A stretch of 64,000 bases of DNA from Pseudanabaena yagii GIHE-NHR1 (GCF_012863495.1 NZ_JAAVJL010000001.1:62001-126000); one strand, 5' to 3'; counted from the stretch's first letter, positions 25,205 through 33,279 are shown. Translations and numbers: made by a program. Notes: generated from the letters alone by a model not told the origin.

Positions 25205-25561
25205 TTATTTTTCAAGAGTTCTCATTCTAATCTTGTCTTCTTCAATAACACTGAAATGTCCATGCCAGTCATCGCGCATGGCAATCACTCTAGAAACTTT
25301 TTCAGCTACTGCTGCTCCAGATGGTGCTTTAATCCTAAATAAAATAATGCCAATAGTAGCAGGCAATTTTGAACGAAAAGCCAATTCTCCAAAATCTTTG
25401 TCAAAGGTTAAAAGAATGCGATTTTCTACTTGAGCGCGATTCAACACTTCTGGGTCAGAGATGCCAGGAGATTCTATTCTAATCCATGCAACATCATGTC
25501 CGTTTTGACGTAACGCTGCAACAGCATCAAAGGGAAAATTTTCGTTAGCAAGAAATCTCAT
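25205..25561 (-). CDS. DUF5615 PIN-like protein, probable toxin
   Basis: 118 residues of the DUF5615 family, a PIN-like fold: N-terminal MRFLANENFPFDAVAALRQN, the GHDVAWIR block, RILLTFDKDFGELAFR with the conserved acidic residues, and ATIGIILFRI. In cyanobacteria these genes are nearly always paired with an upstream DUF433 gene, as here with three bases between, and are thought to form toxin-antitoxin modules; toxicity is inferred from that context only. It carries fragments of vanX on both sides of the module. Confidence 0.9.
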   Translation of the reverse strand: MRFLANENFPFDAVAALRQNGHDVAWIRIESPGISDPEVLNRAQVENRILLTFDKDFGELAFRSKLPATIGIILFRIKAPSGAAVAEKVSRVIAMRDDWHGHFSVIEEDKIRMRTLEK

Positions 25562-25564
25562 AAA

Positions 25565-25795
25565 TTAAGTAGAAATAGCATAGACTTTTTCGGATTTAAG
25601 AGCAGCACTGGCATAGCTAAGACAAGCTTGTATATCCACAACAGTTATACCTGGATAATTTCGCAAAATTTCGTCAATACTCCAACCTTGCGCCAGAAGA
25701 TCAATGATAAATTCAACAGCCAGTCTTGTTCCTTTAATGATTGGCTTGCCAACTAAAATATTAGGATTAACAGTAATTCGAGTTTGCCATTCCAT
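25565..25795 (-). CDS. DUF433 protein, probable antitoxin (copy 1)
   Basis: 76 residues of the DUF433 family, a small helix-turn-helix fold: ITVNPNILVGKPIIKGTRLA, EFIIDLLAQGWSIDEILRNY, GITVVDIQACLSYASAAL. Paired with the downstream DUF5615 gene. It differs from the second copy at 32246-32476 at only three residues. Confidence 0.92.
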   Translation of the reverse strand: MEWQTRITVNPNILVGKPIIKGTRLAVEFIIDLLAQGWSIDEILRNYPGITVVDIQACLSYASAALKSEKVYAIST

Positions 25796-25896
25796 AATTT
25801 AAGGCGTGTAGTCTAACACCATAAATATAGCGTTTCTGTTAAATATAAAGCCAAATAATCTCTACACTTCTCCCAAAATATTGAACTATCTAAACT

Positions 25897-26018
25897 CCTC
25901 CATAAATTGCGAGTTTCTCATGACTAATCCATGCCCAAAGTTGATCGCCATAGGAGATCATAGGGATGTCGCACAAAGCCACTATGGGGCATTACCTCGT
26001 TTAATAATTGGCGATCGC
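25897..26018 (-). pseudogene. Duplicated 3' fragment of the vanX-type gene (copy B)
   Basis: A shorter copy of the vanX 3' end, identical at the front (CCTCCATAAATTGCGAGTTT), with an internal deletion of about 14 bases and ending near GCGATCGC, six bases before the stop of the ABC ATPase. Together with the spacer 25796-25896 and the DUF433 gene it matches 32246-32712 in the same order. Confidence 0.88.
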
Positions 26019-26024
26019 AATAAT

Positions 26025-26840
26025 CTACTGATATCGCTCTAGAAAATCCAATGCTTGATTTCGTAGATCATAATATTCTTTAGACTCTCGCAATTCATGG
26101 CGATCGCGAGGACGTGGTAAGGGGATATCTAGCACTTTCCCGATAGTTGCATGGGGGCCGTTCGTCATCATTACCACACGATCGGACATGAAAATCGCCT
26201 CATCAACATCGTGGGTAATCATCATTACCGCTTGGCGATGGTTTTCCCAAATATCTAAAACTTGCTGTTGTAATTTAGGTCTGGTCAAGGCATCTAGCGC
26301 TCCAAATGGCTCATCTAATAGCAGCATCTTGGGACGAGTCGCTAAGGCGCGAGCCACACCAACTCTTTGCTTCATTCCACCAGAAAGTTCATGAGGATAT
26401 TTATCGGCGGCGGCAGTGAGATTCACCATTTCGATATGTTCATTTACGATCGCAATTTTTTCTTCACGACTGGCGGTTTTGAATACTTCATCTACTGCCA
26501 TACGGATGTTTTCTTTTACTGTCAACCAAGGCAGCAACGAATAGCCTTGAAAGACCATCATTCGCTCTGCTCCCGGTTTACGAATCATCTTACCTTCTAA
26601 GGTAACTGAACCTGATGTCGGTTTCTCTAACCCTGCGACAATCCTTAAGAGAGTCGATTTACCACAGCCTGAGTGACCAATCACCGAGATATATTGCTGC
26701 TCAGCGATCGCAAGGTCAATGCCATCAAGCACCACAAACTGACTACCATCAGGTTTGCGAAAGGTCTTGACGACATTTTCGATCGCTAGAAATGTCTTGT
26801 CTTGGGGATGATTAGAATTGAGCGATGGTTGAGTAGTCAT
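26025..26840 (-). CDS. ABC transporter ATPase of the nitrate/bicarbonate/cyanate type
   Basis: 271 residues, NrtD/CmpD/CynD/SsuB family. Walker A GHSGCGKST, Q-loop MMVFQGYSLLPWLTVKENI, signature HELSGGMKQRVGVARAL, Walker B MLLLDEPFGALD, H-loop MMITHDVDEAI. The sequence AERMMVFQ...YSLLPWL is typical of the cyanobacterial nitrate/bicarbonate/cyanate branch. It drives a permease and a binding protein encoded upstream, both of which are broken here, so the ATPase is probably an orphan. The substrate cannot be decided; the absence of an NrtC-like fusion protein favours cyanate or sulfonate over nitrate or bicarbonate. Confidence 0.88.
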   Translation of the reverse strand: MTTQPSLNSNHPQDKTFLAIENVVKTFRKPDGSQFVVLDGIDLAIAEQQYISVIGHSGCGKSTLLRIVAGLEKPTSGSVTLEGKMIRKPGAERMMVFQGYSLLPWLTVKENIRMAVDEVFKTASREEKIAIVNEHIEMVNLTAAADKYPHELSGGMKQRVGVARALATRPKMLLLDEPFGALDALTRPKLQQQVLDIWENHRQAVMMITHDVDEAIFMSDRVVMMTNGPHATIGKVLDIPLPRPRDRHELRESKEYYDLRNQALDFLERYQ

Positions 26841-27154
26841 AAAAAATATTATGCAAGATTATGCAAGGAAAAATTATGCAAGGGAAAAGGATTGGGGAGC
26901 ATTTGCTCTAATTTCAAAGCTGTTCAGATAGCCAATAGGATTGCTAGGGTCAAAGGATTTGCGATCAATAAAGGCTGAAGCAGGTTCCACTTTATAATCA
27001 TCCGATGGACATTTAATTCCCATTTCGGCAGCAATTTCTCGATACAAATCTGTTCGCCATGCTTGACGGGCGATCGCTTCAGCATTGTTCGGGAATTCAG
27101 GGATTTGTCCCCAACGGGCTGATTGAGTCATCAACCAGAGGCTCTGGGATTGCC

Positions 27155-27163
27155 ATAGAAAAG
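27155..27163. repeat. 9-bp target-site duplication, left copy
   Basis: ATAGAAAAG, directly repeated at 28219-28227 on the other side of the insertion sequence. Confidence 0.9.
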
Positions 27164-28218
27164 GGCTTTGTTGCATGAATAAAAAGAAGCCAAAAGATGG
27201 AGGATCTTAGAAAATTAACGAACAACAGGAGAGGAGAGAGGTTTAGCCAGTTGAATCATGCGATTAAGAGCAGCACATTTGATGAACAACTCAACCGCCT
27301 GATTGTCAAATTTACGAGAACATAAAGTAGCACCAAAGATTTTTTTGAAACGAAACATCGTAGTTTCTGCCAAAGAGCGCCGATGATAACCTGAGTCACG
27401 TTTCCATTTTTTACGCCCATGTTTACGGATATAACGGAGATTTTGGTCACGCGGATGTGGTGGAGCATTGGTATTGCCATGCTGCCAGATTTTGGCATCT
27501 TTGCGCGGAGGAATCACGGCTTTAGCACCATGTTGGGCAATCTCGTCATAACAATGACGATGGTCATAAGCTCCATCTGCGGAAACTTGAGCAATTTCAG
27601 CATCAATCGCATCGAGAATATCGGCGAGTACTTCTCCATCGTGGCAATCATTCGTGGTGACGACCGCAGCCAGTATTTCTCCTGTTGATTCATCGGCTCC
27701 TAGGTGTAATTTGCGCCATGTCCGTCTCTTACTAATTCCATGCTGCCGTGTTTTCCATTCCCCTTCGCCGTATACTTTGATCCCTGTCGAATCAACTACT
27801 ACATGCACTGCTCCCTGTTTCGGGATTACTGGTAAGGTCACACTTAAACTTGCTGTCCGTCTTGACACGGTGCTGTGGTCTGGTACTGGTAAATCTATTC
27901 CCATCAAGGCAAATATTGACTCTAACAGTCCTTGCGTTTGTCTTCCTGCTTGCTGATATACCGCTTTGACCGTGATAAATGTCGCTATTGCTATATCACT
28001 GTAATCTTTGGAAGCTCCCCGTTTGCCACTTAATGTTTGATTTAACCATCCTTCAATTACTTCTTCGCTCATCCAAAAAGTCAGGCTTCCTCTTTGTTTT
28101 AGCCCTGCGTTATACTCTGTCCAGTTGCGGATCTCATGTTTCTGTGTCATTTGCTGGGACTCCATCTCCTGATTTTTATCTAATTTACCTTCTCTTCCCC
28201 TTTTTATGCAACAACGCC
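27164..28218 (-). mobile_element. IS5-family (IS903-group-like) insertion sequence, 1055 bp
   Basis: Terminal inverted repeats: left end GGCTTTGTTGCATGAATAAA, right end (complement) GGCGTTGTTGCATAAAAAGG. Flanked by the 9-bp direct repeat ATAGAAAAG. The length, the GGCTTTGTTG ends and a 9-bp target duplication are the hallmarks of the IS903 group. One transposase gene on the reverse strand. It lies inside the binding-protein gene. Confidence 0.93.
27215..28150 (-). CDS. IS5-family transposase
   Basis: 311 residues from ATG 28150, which has GGAG nine bases upstream; an ATG five codons earlier directly follows AGGAG and is too close. DDE catalytic domain: VVVDSTGIKVYGEGEWK (first D), VSADGAYDHRHCYDEI (second D), and RRSLAETTMFRFKKIFG (E). 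The frame is intact so the element may still move. The reading frame is fused upstream with the host binding-protein remnant, which is an accident of insertion. Confidence 0.93.
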   Translation of the reverse strand: MTQKHEIRNWTEYNAGLKQRGSLTFWMSEEVIEGWLNQTLSGKRGASKDYSDIAIATFITVKAVYQQAGRQTQGLLESIFALMGIDLPVPDHSTVSRRTASLSVTLPVIPKQGAVHVVVDSTGIKVYGEGEWKTRQHGISKRRTWRKLHLGADESTGEILAAVVTTNDCHDGEVLADILDAIDAEIAQVSADGAYDHRHCYDEIAQHGAKAVIPPRKDAKIWQHGNTNAPPHPRDQNLRYIRKHGRKKWKRDSGYHRRSLAETTMFRFKKIFGATLCSRKFDNQAVELFIKCAALNRMIQLAKPLSSPVVR

Positions 28219-28227
28219 ATAGAAAAG
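28219..28227. repeat. 9-bp target-site duplication, right copy
   Basis: ATAGAAAAG, matching 27155-27163. Confidence 0.9.
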
Positions 28228-29353
28228 TGGAATGATCGTGGGCAATCTCAGAAACAGAGGAAGGCATTTCAAAGAAAAGAGTTGTCTCCATGCTATTAGT
28301 GATGCGCGGTTGATTATCAAATCCACCGTAGTTATAATTTCCTAAAATTGCAGGTTTTGTATATTTAACATTTGCTCCTGTAAAGGAACGTTGAGAGATG
28401 ATTTTAGCAACTTCTTCACGATGGGAAGCTTCGCTGCAATATTGACAGGCTTCGATCATCGCTTTTACTAGCGAGCGGTAAGTTTTGGGATAATTCTGAA
28501 TGAAGGATTCGCGCACGGCTAATAAGCGATCGGGATGACCATGCCAAATTTCTCGACCTTGAGCAAAGGTAAAGCCTACGCCTTCATTACCTGCGATCGT
28601 TCGCGTATTCCAAGGCTCTGCAACCATATAGGCTTGAATTGTTTCCATTCGCATATTGCTCACCATTTGTGGTGGTGGGGTAATAATGGAACGTAATTCG
28701 GCAACGGGATTGATACCAGATGCGGAGAGCAGATAGCGAATGAAATATTCATAGATCGCAGAACTCAGAACCGTTGCCCATACCCGATCCTCAATAGGTG
28801 CAGTCTGCCAATAGTTTCGCAAATTTTTCCCAAATCTCTCTAAGTCTCCATTATAGGTAGATAAGGGACGAATACCTGCTTCCCACAGCTTGCGATTGAA
28901 GGTGATTGCATTGCCATGACGATGAATAGTCATCGCCGCACAAAGGGGAAAGTGGCGTGCGCCTTCCGCGCCAGTTCGGGCATTGGTGACAGCACCCGAT
29001 ACGACAGGGGAGGCATCTAAGCGCCCGAAAATAATCCCATCACGGGAATTTGCCCAGCTAGCTTCTCGACTGAGCGTAACGTTTAGTCCATACTTCCGAA
29101 AGAATCCTTTTTCCCATGCGATCGCAAAGGGAGCGCAATCGTTAACGGGTACAAATCCGACAGTTAAGTTAGGTTTCTCTAAGCTGGCGGGATTAATGAT
29201 GTGTTCTACAGCCAACGCTGTTTCCGATAGTCCCGTTGGATTTCGTCCTTGCTCTTGAGCGCAAGCGGAAAAGGCGATCGCTGAGGCAGTAGCGGTCATT
29301 CCCTTGAGAAATGATCTTCTTGTACGTGGTGTGTACATGAAAATCTCCTAAGC

Positions 29354-30188
29354 TTAAGATTGTATAGGGCGACGAGTCATGATTGCTTGCAATTTGGCGA
29401 GGGCATAGTCCAAAATCAACCCCGTTACACCAATCACAAAGACCGCCAAAAATACGGAACTCACATTCAATCGGTTCCATTCATCCCAAACGAAGAAGCC
29501 AATTCCAATGCCTCCCGTGAGCATTTCTACCGCCACAATCACCAGCCATGCAATCCCCAAACTGATGCGTAAACCTGTAAAGATATAGGGCAAACTAGCG
29601 GGTAAAATCACCTTAATCAACTGCTTCCATCGAGGCATTTCTAAAACTTGGGCAACTTCCAAATAGTCTTTAGGAACATTACTAACACCTTCAGCCGTGT
29701 TAATGATCGTAGACCAGAGGGAAGTAATAAAAATCACGAAAATCGCTGAAGGTTCCGCCGCATTAAAAATTGCTAAGGCGATCGGCAACCATACAAGGGG
29801 AGAAACGGGCTTAAACACCTGAATAATTGGATTAATTGCTAACCAAGCATGGCGCGATAACCCAATCCAAACACCAACGGGAATGGCAACGATCGCCCCC
29901 AAGGAAAAGCCAATACAAACTCGACGGAGGCTCGCTAGGAGTAAACCAACCAATGCCAATATCTCCCGGCCCGCGCCGATAAAATGGATTTAAAATAAAA
30001 TCTAAATTCTTGGCTAAGGCTTCTGGCGGTGTGGGCATCATTTCATGGCGAAATAAAGCGATCGCCCACCATAGGGCAATCACTCCCGCAAAGCCAGCGA
30101 TCGGTAGCAAAACATTAGCTTGAAACAAGCTGCGAAAACATCTATTTACAATAGTGCGAACCTTAGCGGCTAAACTCATCAAAACCAT
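29354..30188 (-). pseudogene. ABC permease gene (NrtB/CynB-like) with a frameshift
   Basis: The N-terminal part starts at ATG 30188 (MVLMSLAAKVRTIVN) with one membrane segment and an NPFYRRGPGDIGIGW stretch; the rest from about 29945 reads LLLASLRRVCIGFSLGAIVA..., a BPD-type permease with the EAA-like loop DYLEVAQVLEMPRWKQLIKV and ILPASLPYIFTGLRISLG. The join requires removal of one T (an A on the forward strand among 29943-29945), so one base has been gained. This could be a sequencing error, but it lies next to the IS-broken binding-protein gene. The first gene of the operon, 15 bases upstream of the binding-protein start. Confidence 0.85.
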
Positions 30189-30333
30189 AATCTGTAATAT
30201 CTTGTTTCAGATTGATCGCTACAATTTTGCCATGATTATCTGTTTCAACTTGTGGACGAATTTGATTCTGGTAAATCAGATCGCCAAGTTGGGCAAATTC
30301 TTCTTTACTATAGCGAGGTTGACAGATTGCCAT
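30163..30333 (-). CDS. Small protein (56 aa), possible antitoxin-like, overlapping the permease start
   Basis: Reads MAICQPRYSKEEFAQLGDLI then YQNQIRPQVETDNHGKIVAI and a short tail. The first 43 residues match a small cyanobacterial family (RYSKEEFA...IRPQVE...NHGKIVAID) whose members are usually longer and often have a downstream toxin-like or protease-like partner. The tail after VAIN is short and its stop lies 25 bases inside the permease start, so this may be a gene truncated when the operon arrived. Family function is not established. Confidence 0.5.
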   Translation of the reverse strand: MAICQPRYSKEEFAQLGDLIYQNQIRPQVETDNHGKIVAINLKQDITDYGFDEFSR

Positions 30334-30451
30334 AATTCTTATTTCTCCGCGATCGCACTTTAATTTAGCATTATAACTAATCAGAAACTACTGCAAAGAA
30401 ATCACTATCATTGCATGTAAAAGTTAAAATCCTAGGATCTTCTCAGATATT

Positions 30452-31858
30452 TTAGTTTCCCTGAACTTCTTTGATAACTGCCTCAACATCTATAACTTCA
30501 GCCACCCTTCCATAAATAGCCACAATAACTTCGGAAAGACTGTTACTATTAGAGTTACTAGATAGATCTTGGATAATTTGTGAAAGCATTATCTGTAATG
30601 CTTCTATAGCAGGGAACCTCCCTGTTCCAGTACCAAGTAACGGAAAAGCAATACTTCGATAATTACCATGATTGGCTTTTTCTATACAGGTGTGTATTAC
30701 TTTTTGAATAACTGGTTTAGAAAGTCTTTCTCCAGTATTCAAGTCAATAACTACTCCATGAAAGATCTTTTGAGCAGGTAGTTTTCCAGCATTAGTAACT
30801 GCAACATCTCCTAAAGATAGAGGAATCAACTTTTGTGCTTCCGAATAAATATCTCCACCTCCAACAGAGCGAAGTCTATAAGAAACACCACCTCCCATAC
30901 TTAGGTAATTATCATCTGAACTGACGATGATATCAGTTACCAGATTAGTAATTTCACCTTGATAAATTCTTATCAATCTACCATTAACAGCTAATTCCCC
31001 TATAAATAGACCTCCAAACTCATACTGATTTATCCTCTTGAAAGTTACTTTTTTGGAAAAATCTGATTGACTAATATTCTGATTCCTAAAATCTTCGATT
31101 AACTTGTGTAATTCTCTTATTTCGTCTTCTTGACGACGTAATTGTATTGTATATTCATCAATTGCTTTCTGTGCTCTTTTACTATCTTGGCGACCACGAG
31201 CCAGCTCTAACTCATTTTGAAGTGTTTGAATTAATTGATTCTTATCTTGAATTAATAGCTCTGCATCTTTCTCAGGTTCAGAATCAGAACGATCAATAGC
31301 AATTTTTAAACTTTCCAAATTTTCTCTCTGAGCTTTTAAGGCATCGCTTTGTCCCTGTAGCAATTTCTCTTCAAAAGCCACATAGGCTTTAGGGTTTTCT
31401 TGCTTTAATCTCTGTTTAGTCTCCAAAAGTTTATTTTCAGCTAGCTGCTTCTCAAGTTGTATTTGCTGTTGAAGAGGAGCAACATTAATTCCCCCAGATA
31501 CAACTTCTATAAATGAATATGATATTTGACCAAACCTATGATAACTACTATGTGGATCTAAATCTTTAGTGTTTTTCCAAATAATATATAGAGCGGTTAC
31601 ACTAATAAATAATCCCAACCATCCAATAACTACGCCAAATAAATATCCTTTAAAAAAATCATATTTCTCAGTCGCTAATAAGAACTTATCTATAATTGGG
31701 CTTATTGTGCCTCCTCCAATGACTATAATAAGTCCTCTATATCGTTGTGATTCCGAGATGTCTTTGACATCAGTTGAGGTTCGCCAACTATCAAGATAAA
31801 AAGTCATACCTGCAATCATGCCGACAAACAAAGAAATGATTGATGTTTCGGGAATCAT
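30452..31858 (-). CDS. Membrane-anchored, coiled-coil macro-domain protein
   Basis: 468 residues from ATG 31858, which has GAG nine bases upstream; a TTG eight codons earlier is less likely. Three hydrophobic segments in the first 95 residues (IISLFVGMIAGMTFYL, GLIIVIGGGTISPII, YLFGVVIGWLGLFISV), a long coiled coil of about 130 residues (EKQLAENKLLETKQRLKQEN, ELARGRQDSKRAQKAIDEYT), then a macro domain at about 295-455 (IYQGEITNLVTDIIVSSDDN, MGGGVSYRL, PLLGTGTGRFP). Macro domains bind or remove ADP-ribose or related nucleotides. The TM-coil-macro layout is not one I can assign to a described system. Confidence 0.85.
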   Translation of the reverse strand: MIPETSIISLFVGMIAGMTFYLDSWRTSTDVKDISESQRYRGLIIVIGGGTISPIIDKFLLATEKYDFFKGYLFGVVIGWLGLFISVTALYIIWKNTKDLDPHSSYHRFGQISYSFIEVVSGGINVAPLQQQIQLEKQLAENKLLETKQRLKQENPKAYVAFEEKLLQGQSDALKAQRENLESLKIAIDRSDSEPEKDAELLIQDKNQLIQTLQNELELARGRQDSKRAQKAIDEYTIQLRRQEDEIRELHKLIEDFRNQNISQSDFSKKVTFKRINQYEFGGLFIGELAVNGRLIRIYQGEITNLVTDIIVSSDDNYLSMGGGVSYRLRSVGGGDIYSEAQKLIPLSLGDVAVTNAGKLPAQKIFHGVVIDLNTGERLSKPVIQKVIHTCIEKANHGNYRSIAFPLLGTGTGRFPAIEALQIMLSQIIQDLSSNSNSNSLSEVIVAIYGRVAEVIDVEAVIKEVQGN

Positions 31859-32039
31859 AGCTATCTCGCGATAATAAAGCAAATAGTGCAGGTAGATAAG
31901 TAATCAATTCCACTTTAACAGGTTTGTCATTCAATCTCCCTATAAAGCGTAAATTTCTTATTGCTAACTGATATTCACGGGCGATCACTATAGAAAAGAT
32001 ATCACCATTCATAACACTCATTGATACTTCTTTGAAATC

Positions 32040-32142
32040 TACTATAGATTATTAATTGGTTTAGTAATTAGCGATCACGATAAGGTTCCATGTCTAAAAT
32101 ATCAAGAGAATTTGCACAATAATTAACCAAAGAGTGATCGCC
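32040..32142 (-). pseudogene. Decayed vanX 3' fragment (copy C)
   Basis: Diverged remnant of the same 3' end (TTTAGTAATTAGCGATCACG...AAAGAGTGATCGCC against TTTAATAATTGGCGATCACT...AAAGAGCGATCGCC in copy A), with several substitutions and a changed middle. It occupies the same position before the DUF5615 remnant as copy A does before the intact DUF5615 gene. Confidence 0.65.
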
Positions 32143-32242
32143 TTATTTTCTAAGAGTTCTCATTCTAATTTTGTCATCTTTAATAACACTGAAATGTCCA
32201 AGTCAGGTATCACACGTGGCAATCACTAGCAAGGAATCTCAT
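32143..32242 (-). pseudogene. DUF5615 toxin remnant with large internal deletion
   Basis: The right end keeps the first five codons (ATGAGATTCCTTGCT) and the left end the last about 29 codons of the DUF5615 gene at 25205-25561, joined after loss of about 260 bases and out of frame. It directly follows the second DUF433 gene as the toxin does in copy 1. Confidence 0.88.
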
Positions 32243-32245
32243 AGA

Positions 32246-32476
32246 TTAAGTAGAAATAGCATAGACTTTTTCGGATTTGAGAGCAGCACTGGCATAGCTA
32301 AGACAAGCTTGTATATCCGCAACAGTTATACCTGGATAATTTCGCAAAATTTCGTCAATACTCCAACCTTGCGCCAGAAGATCAATGATAAATTCAACAG
32401 CCAGTCTTGTTCCTTTAATGATTGGCTTGCCAACTAAAACATTAGGATTAACAGTAATTCGAGTTTGCCAGTCCAT
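32246..32476 (-). CDS. DUF433 protein, orphan antitoxin (copy 2)
   Basis: 76 residues, 73 identical to copy 1 (E2D, I13V, V52A-type changes). Intact, although its toxin partner downstream is deleted. The 96-base spacer up to the vanX gene also matches copy 1. Orphan antitoxins may still neutralise the toxin encoded at the other copy. Confidence 0.92.
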   Translation of the reverse strand: MDWQTRITVNPNVLVGKPIIKGTRLAVEFIIDLLAQGWSIDEILRNYPGITVADIQACLSYASAALKSEKVYAIST

Positions 32477-32565
32477 AATTTAAGGTGTGTAGTCTAACAC
32501 CATAAATATAGCGTTTCTGTTCGATATAAAGCCAAATAATCTCTACATTTCTCCAAAATATTGAA

Positions 32566-33279
32566 CTATCTAACTCCTCCATAAATTGCGAGTTTCTCAT
32601 GACTAATCCATGCCCAAAGTTGATCGCCATAGGAGAAATGCCACCATTCATTTGGATGTCGCACAAATCCGCTATAGGTCATTACCTCGTTTAATAACTG
32701 GCGATCGCTATGAAATTCCATCTCTTGCTTATCACTAGAGTTAGCAAAATAATCAGGTAAAGAGCGATCGCTAATTTCATCAATCGGCGAACCCATATCT
32801 ATAGTTTCAATCCTTCCGTAGGAAGGATTGAAACTACACAAGGTCACATCGATCGCTGCACCTGTGCTGTGAGGAGGCGGAGTTTTCGGATCTTGGCTAG
32901 GAATTGCCCAAAACTTCATTACTTCAGCATTAAGTGAATTTTTTTGATCTTCAGTAAGCGAATCTATTTCTAAGCCTTTACTTGCCACTAACTGAGCAAA
33001 ACTGTAGTCCACCATAAACTGCTGCACAGGAATCGGACGATAGGCATCAAAAATCGCAATTTTCCAATTGGGGCGAAGGGCTTGCAAATAGGCTTGAGAT
33101 TTTTGTAATCTTTCTAAAATTCCTTGGCGGACAAAAAAAGGAGAGCGATCGCCATATGGTGCGCCTAAAGACATATATGGATGCGGATCGATTGTTATGA
33201 TGCCAGAGTCGAGATCAGAGGAGAGTGCGACCAGTGGCTCATTACAATCGGCAATGGAAATGTGTTGATAGGGTTTCAT
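32566..33279 (-). CDS. D-alanyl-D-alanine dipeptidase, VanX/DdpX family
   Basis: 237 residues. Zinc dipeptidase that hydrolyses D-Ala-D-Ala, used in peptidoglycan turnover and in nutrient recovery in non-resistant bacteria. Zinc ligands visible in PPHSTGAAIDVTL (H and D) and NEWWHFSYG (E and H); also KIAIFDAYRPIPVQQF. Between DVTL and DMGSPIDEISDRS lies a CSFNPSYGRIETI insert encoded by the 35-bp palindrome at 32802-32836; family members usually have a shorter linker there. The 3' end of this gene is the source of the fragments near 25008, 25897 and 32040. Confidence 0.92.
   Translation of the reverse strand: MKPYQHISIADCNEPLVALSSDLDSGIITIDPHPYMSLGAPYGDRSPFFVRQGILERLQKSQAYLQALRPNWKIAIFDAYRPIPVQQFMVDYSFAQLVASKGLEIDSLTEDQKNSLNAEVMKFWAIPSQDPKTPPPHSTGAAIDVTLCSFNPSYGRIETIDMGSPIDEISDRSLPDYFANSSDKQEMEFHSDRQLLNEVMTYSGFVRHPNEWWHFSYGDQLWAWISHEKLAIYGGVR
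32802..32836. repeat. CRISPR-repeat-like palindrome inside the vanX-type gene
   Basis: Perfect 16-bp arms TAGTTTCAATCCTTCC around GTA. The GTTTCAATCC...GGATTGAAAC form resembles cyanobacterial CRISPR repeats, but there is a single copy and no spacers. It is in frame within the coding sequence. Confidence 0.75.

Larger units (their letters stand above)
26874..29338 (-). pseudogene. Substrate-binding protein gene (NrtA/CmpA/CynA-like) split by an insertion sequence
   Basis: The N-terminal part (28228-29338) carries a twin-arginine RRSFLKG motif and a lipobox-like AFSAC, then TVGFVPVNDCAPFAIAWEKG and an ANLYGN...-like NrtA layout. The C-terminal part (26874-27154) continues WQSQSLWLMTQSARWGQIPE and FIDRKSFDPSNP. 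Removing the element at 27164-28218 with one copy of the 9-bp target repeat joins them in frame (...HDHSTFLW|QSQSLW...) to 466 residues, the size of NrtA-like proteins. As present the gene reads through into the transposase, so the binding protein is very probably non-functional. Confidence 0.92.

Noticed and set aside
27256-27956. Several open frames antisense or out of frame in the insertion sequence
   Set aside because: Shadows of the transposase gene; the DDE protein on the reverse strand explains the region.
31791-32021. 76-codon reverse frame overlapping the start of the macro-domain gene
   Set aside because: Begins plausibly (MSVMNGDIFSIVIAREYQ) but ends out of frame inside the macro gene, has no family resemblance that I can name and lies in a rearranged area; may be a remnant but cannot be supported.
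32802-32836. CRISPR array
   Set aside because: Only one repeat-like palindrome, no second copy or spacers nearby and no cas genes in the window.
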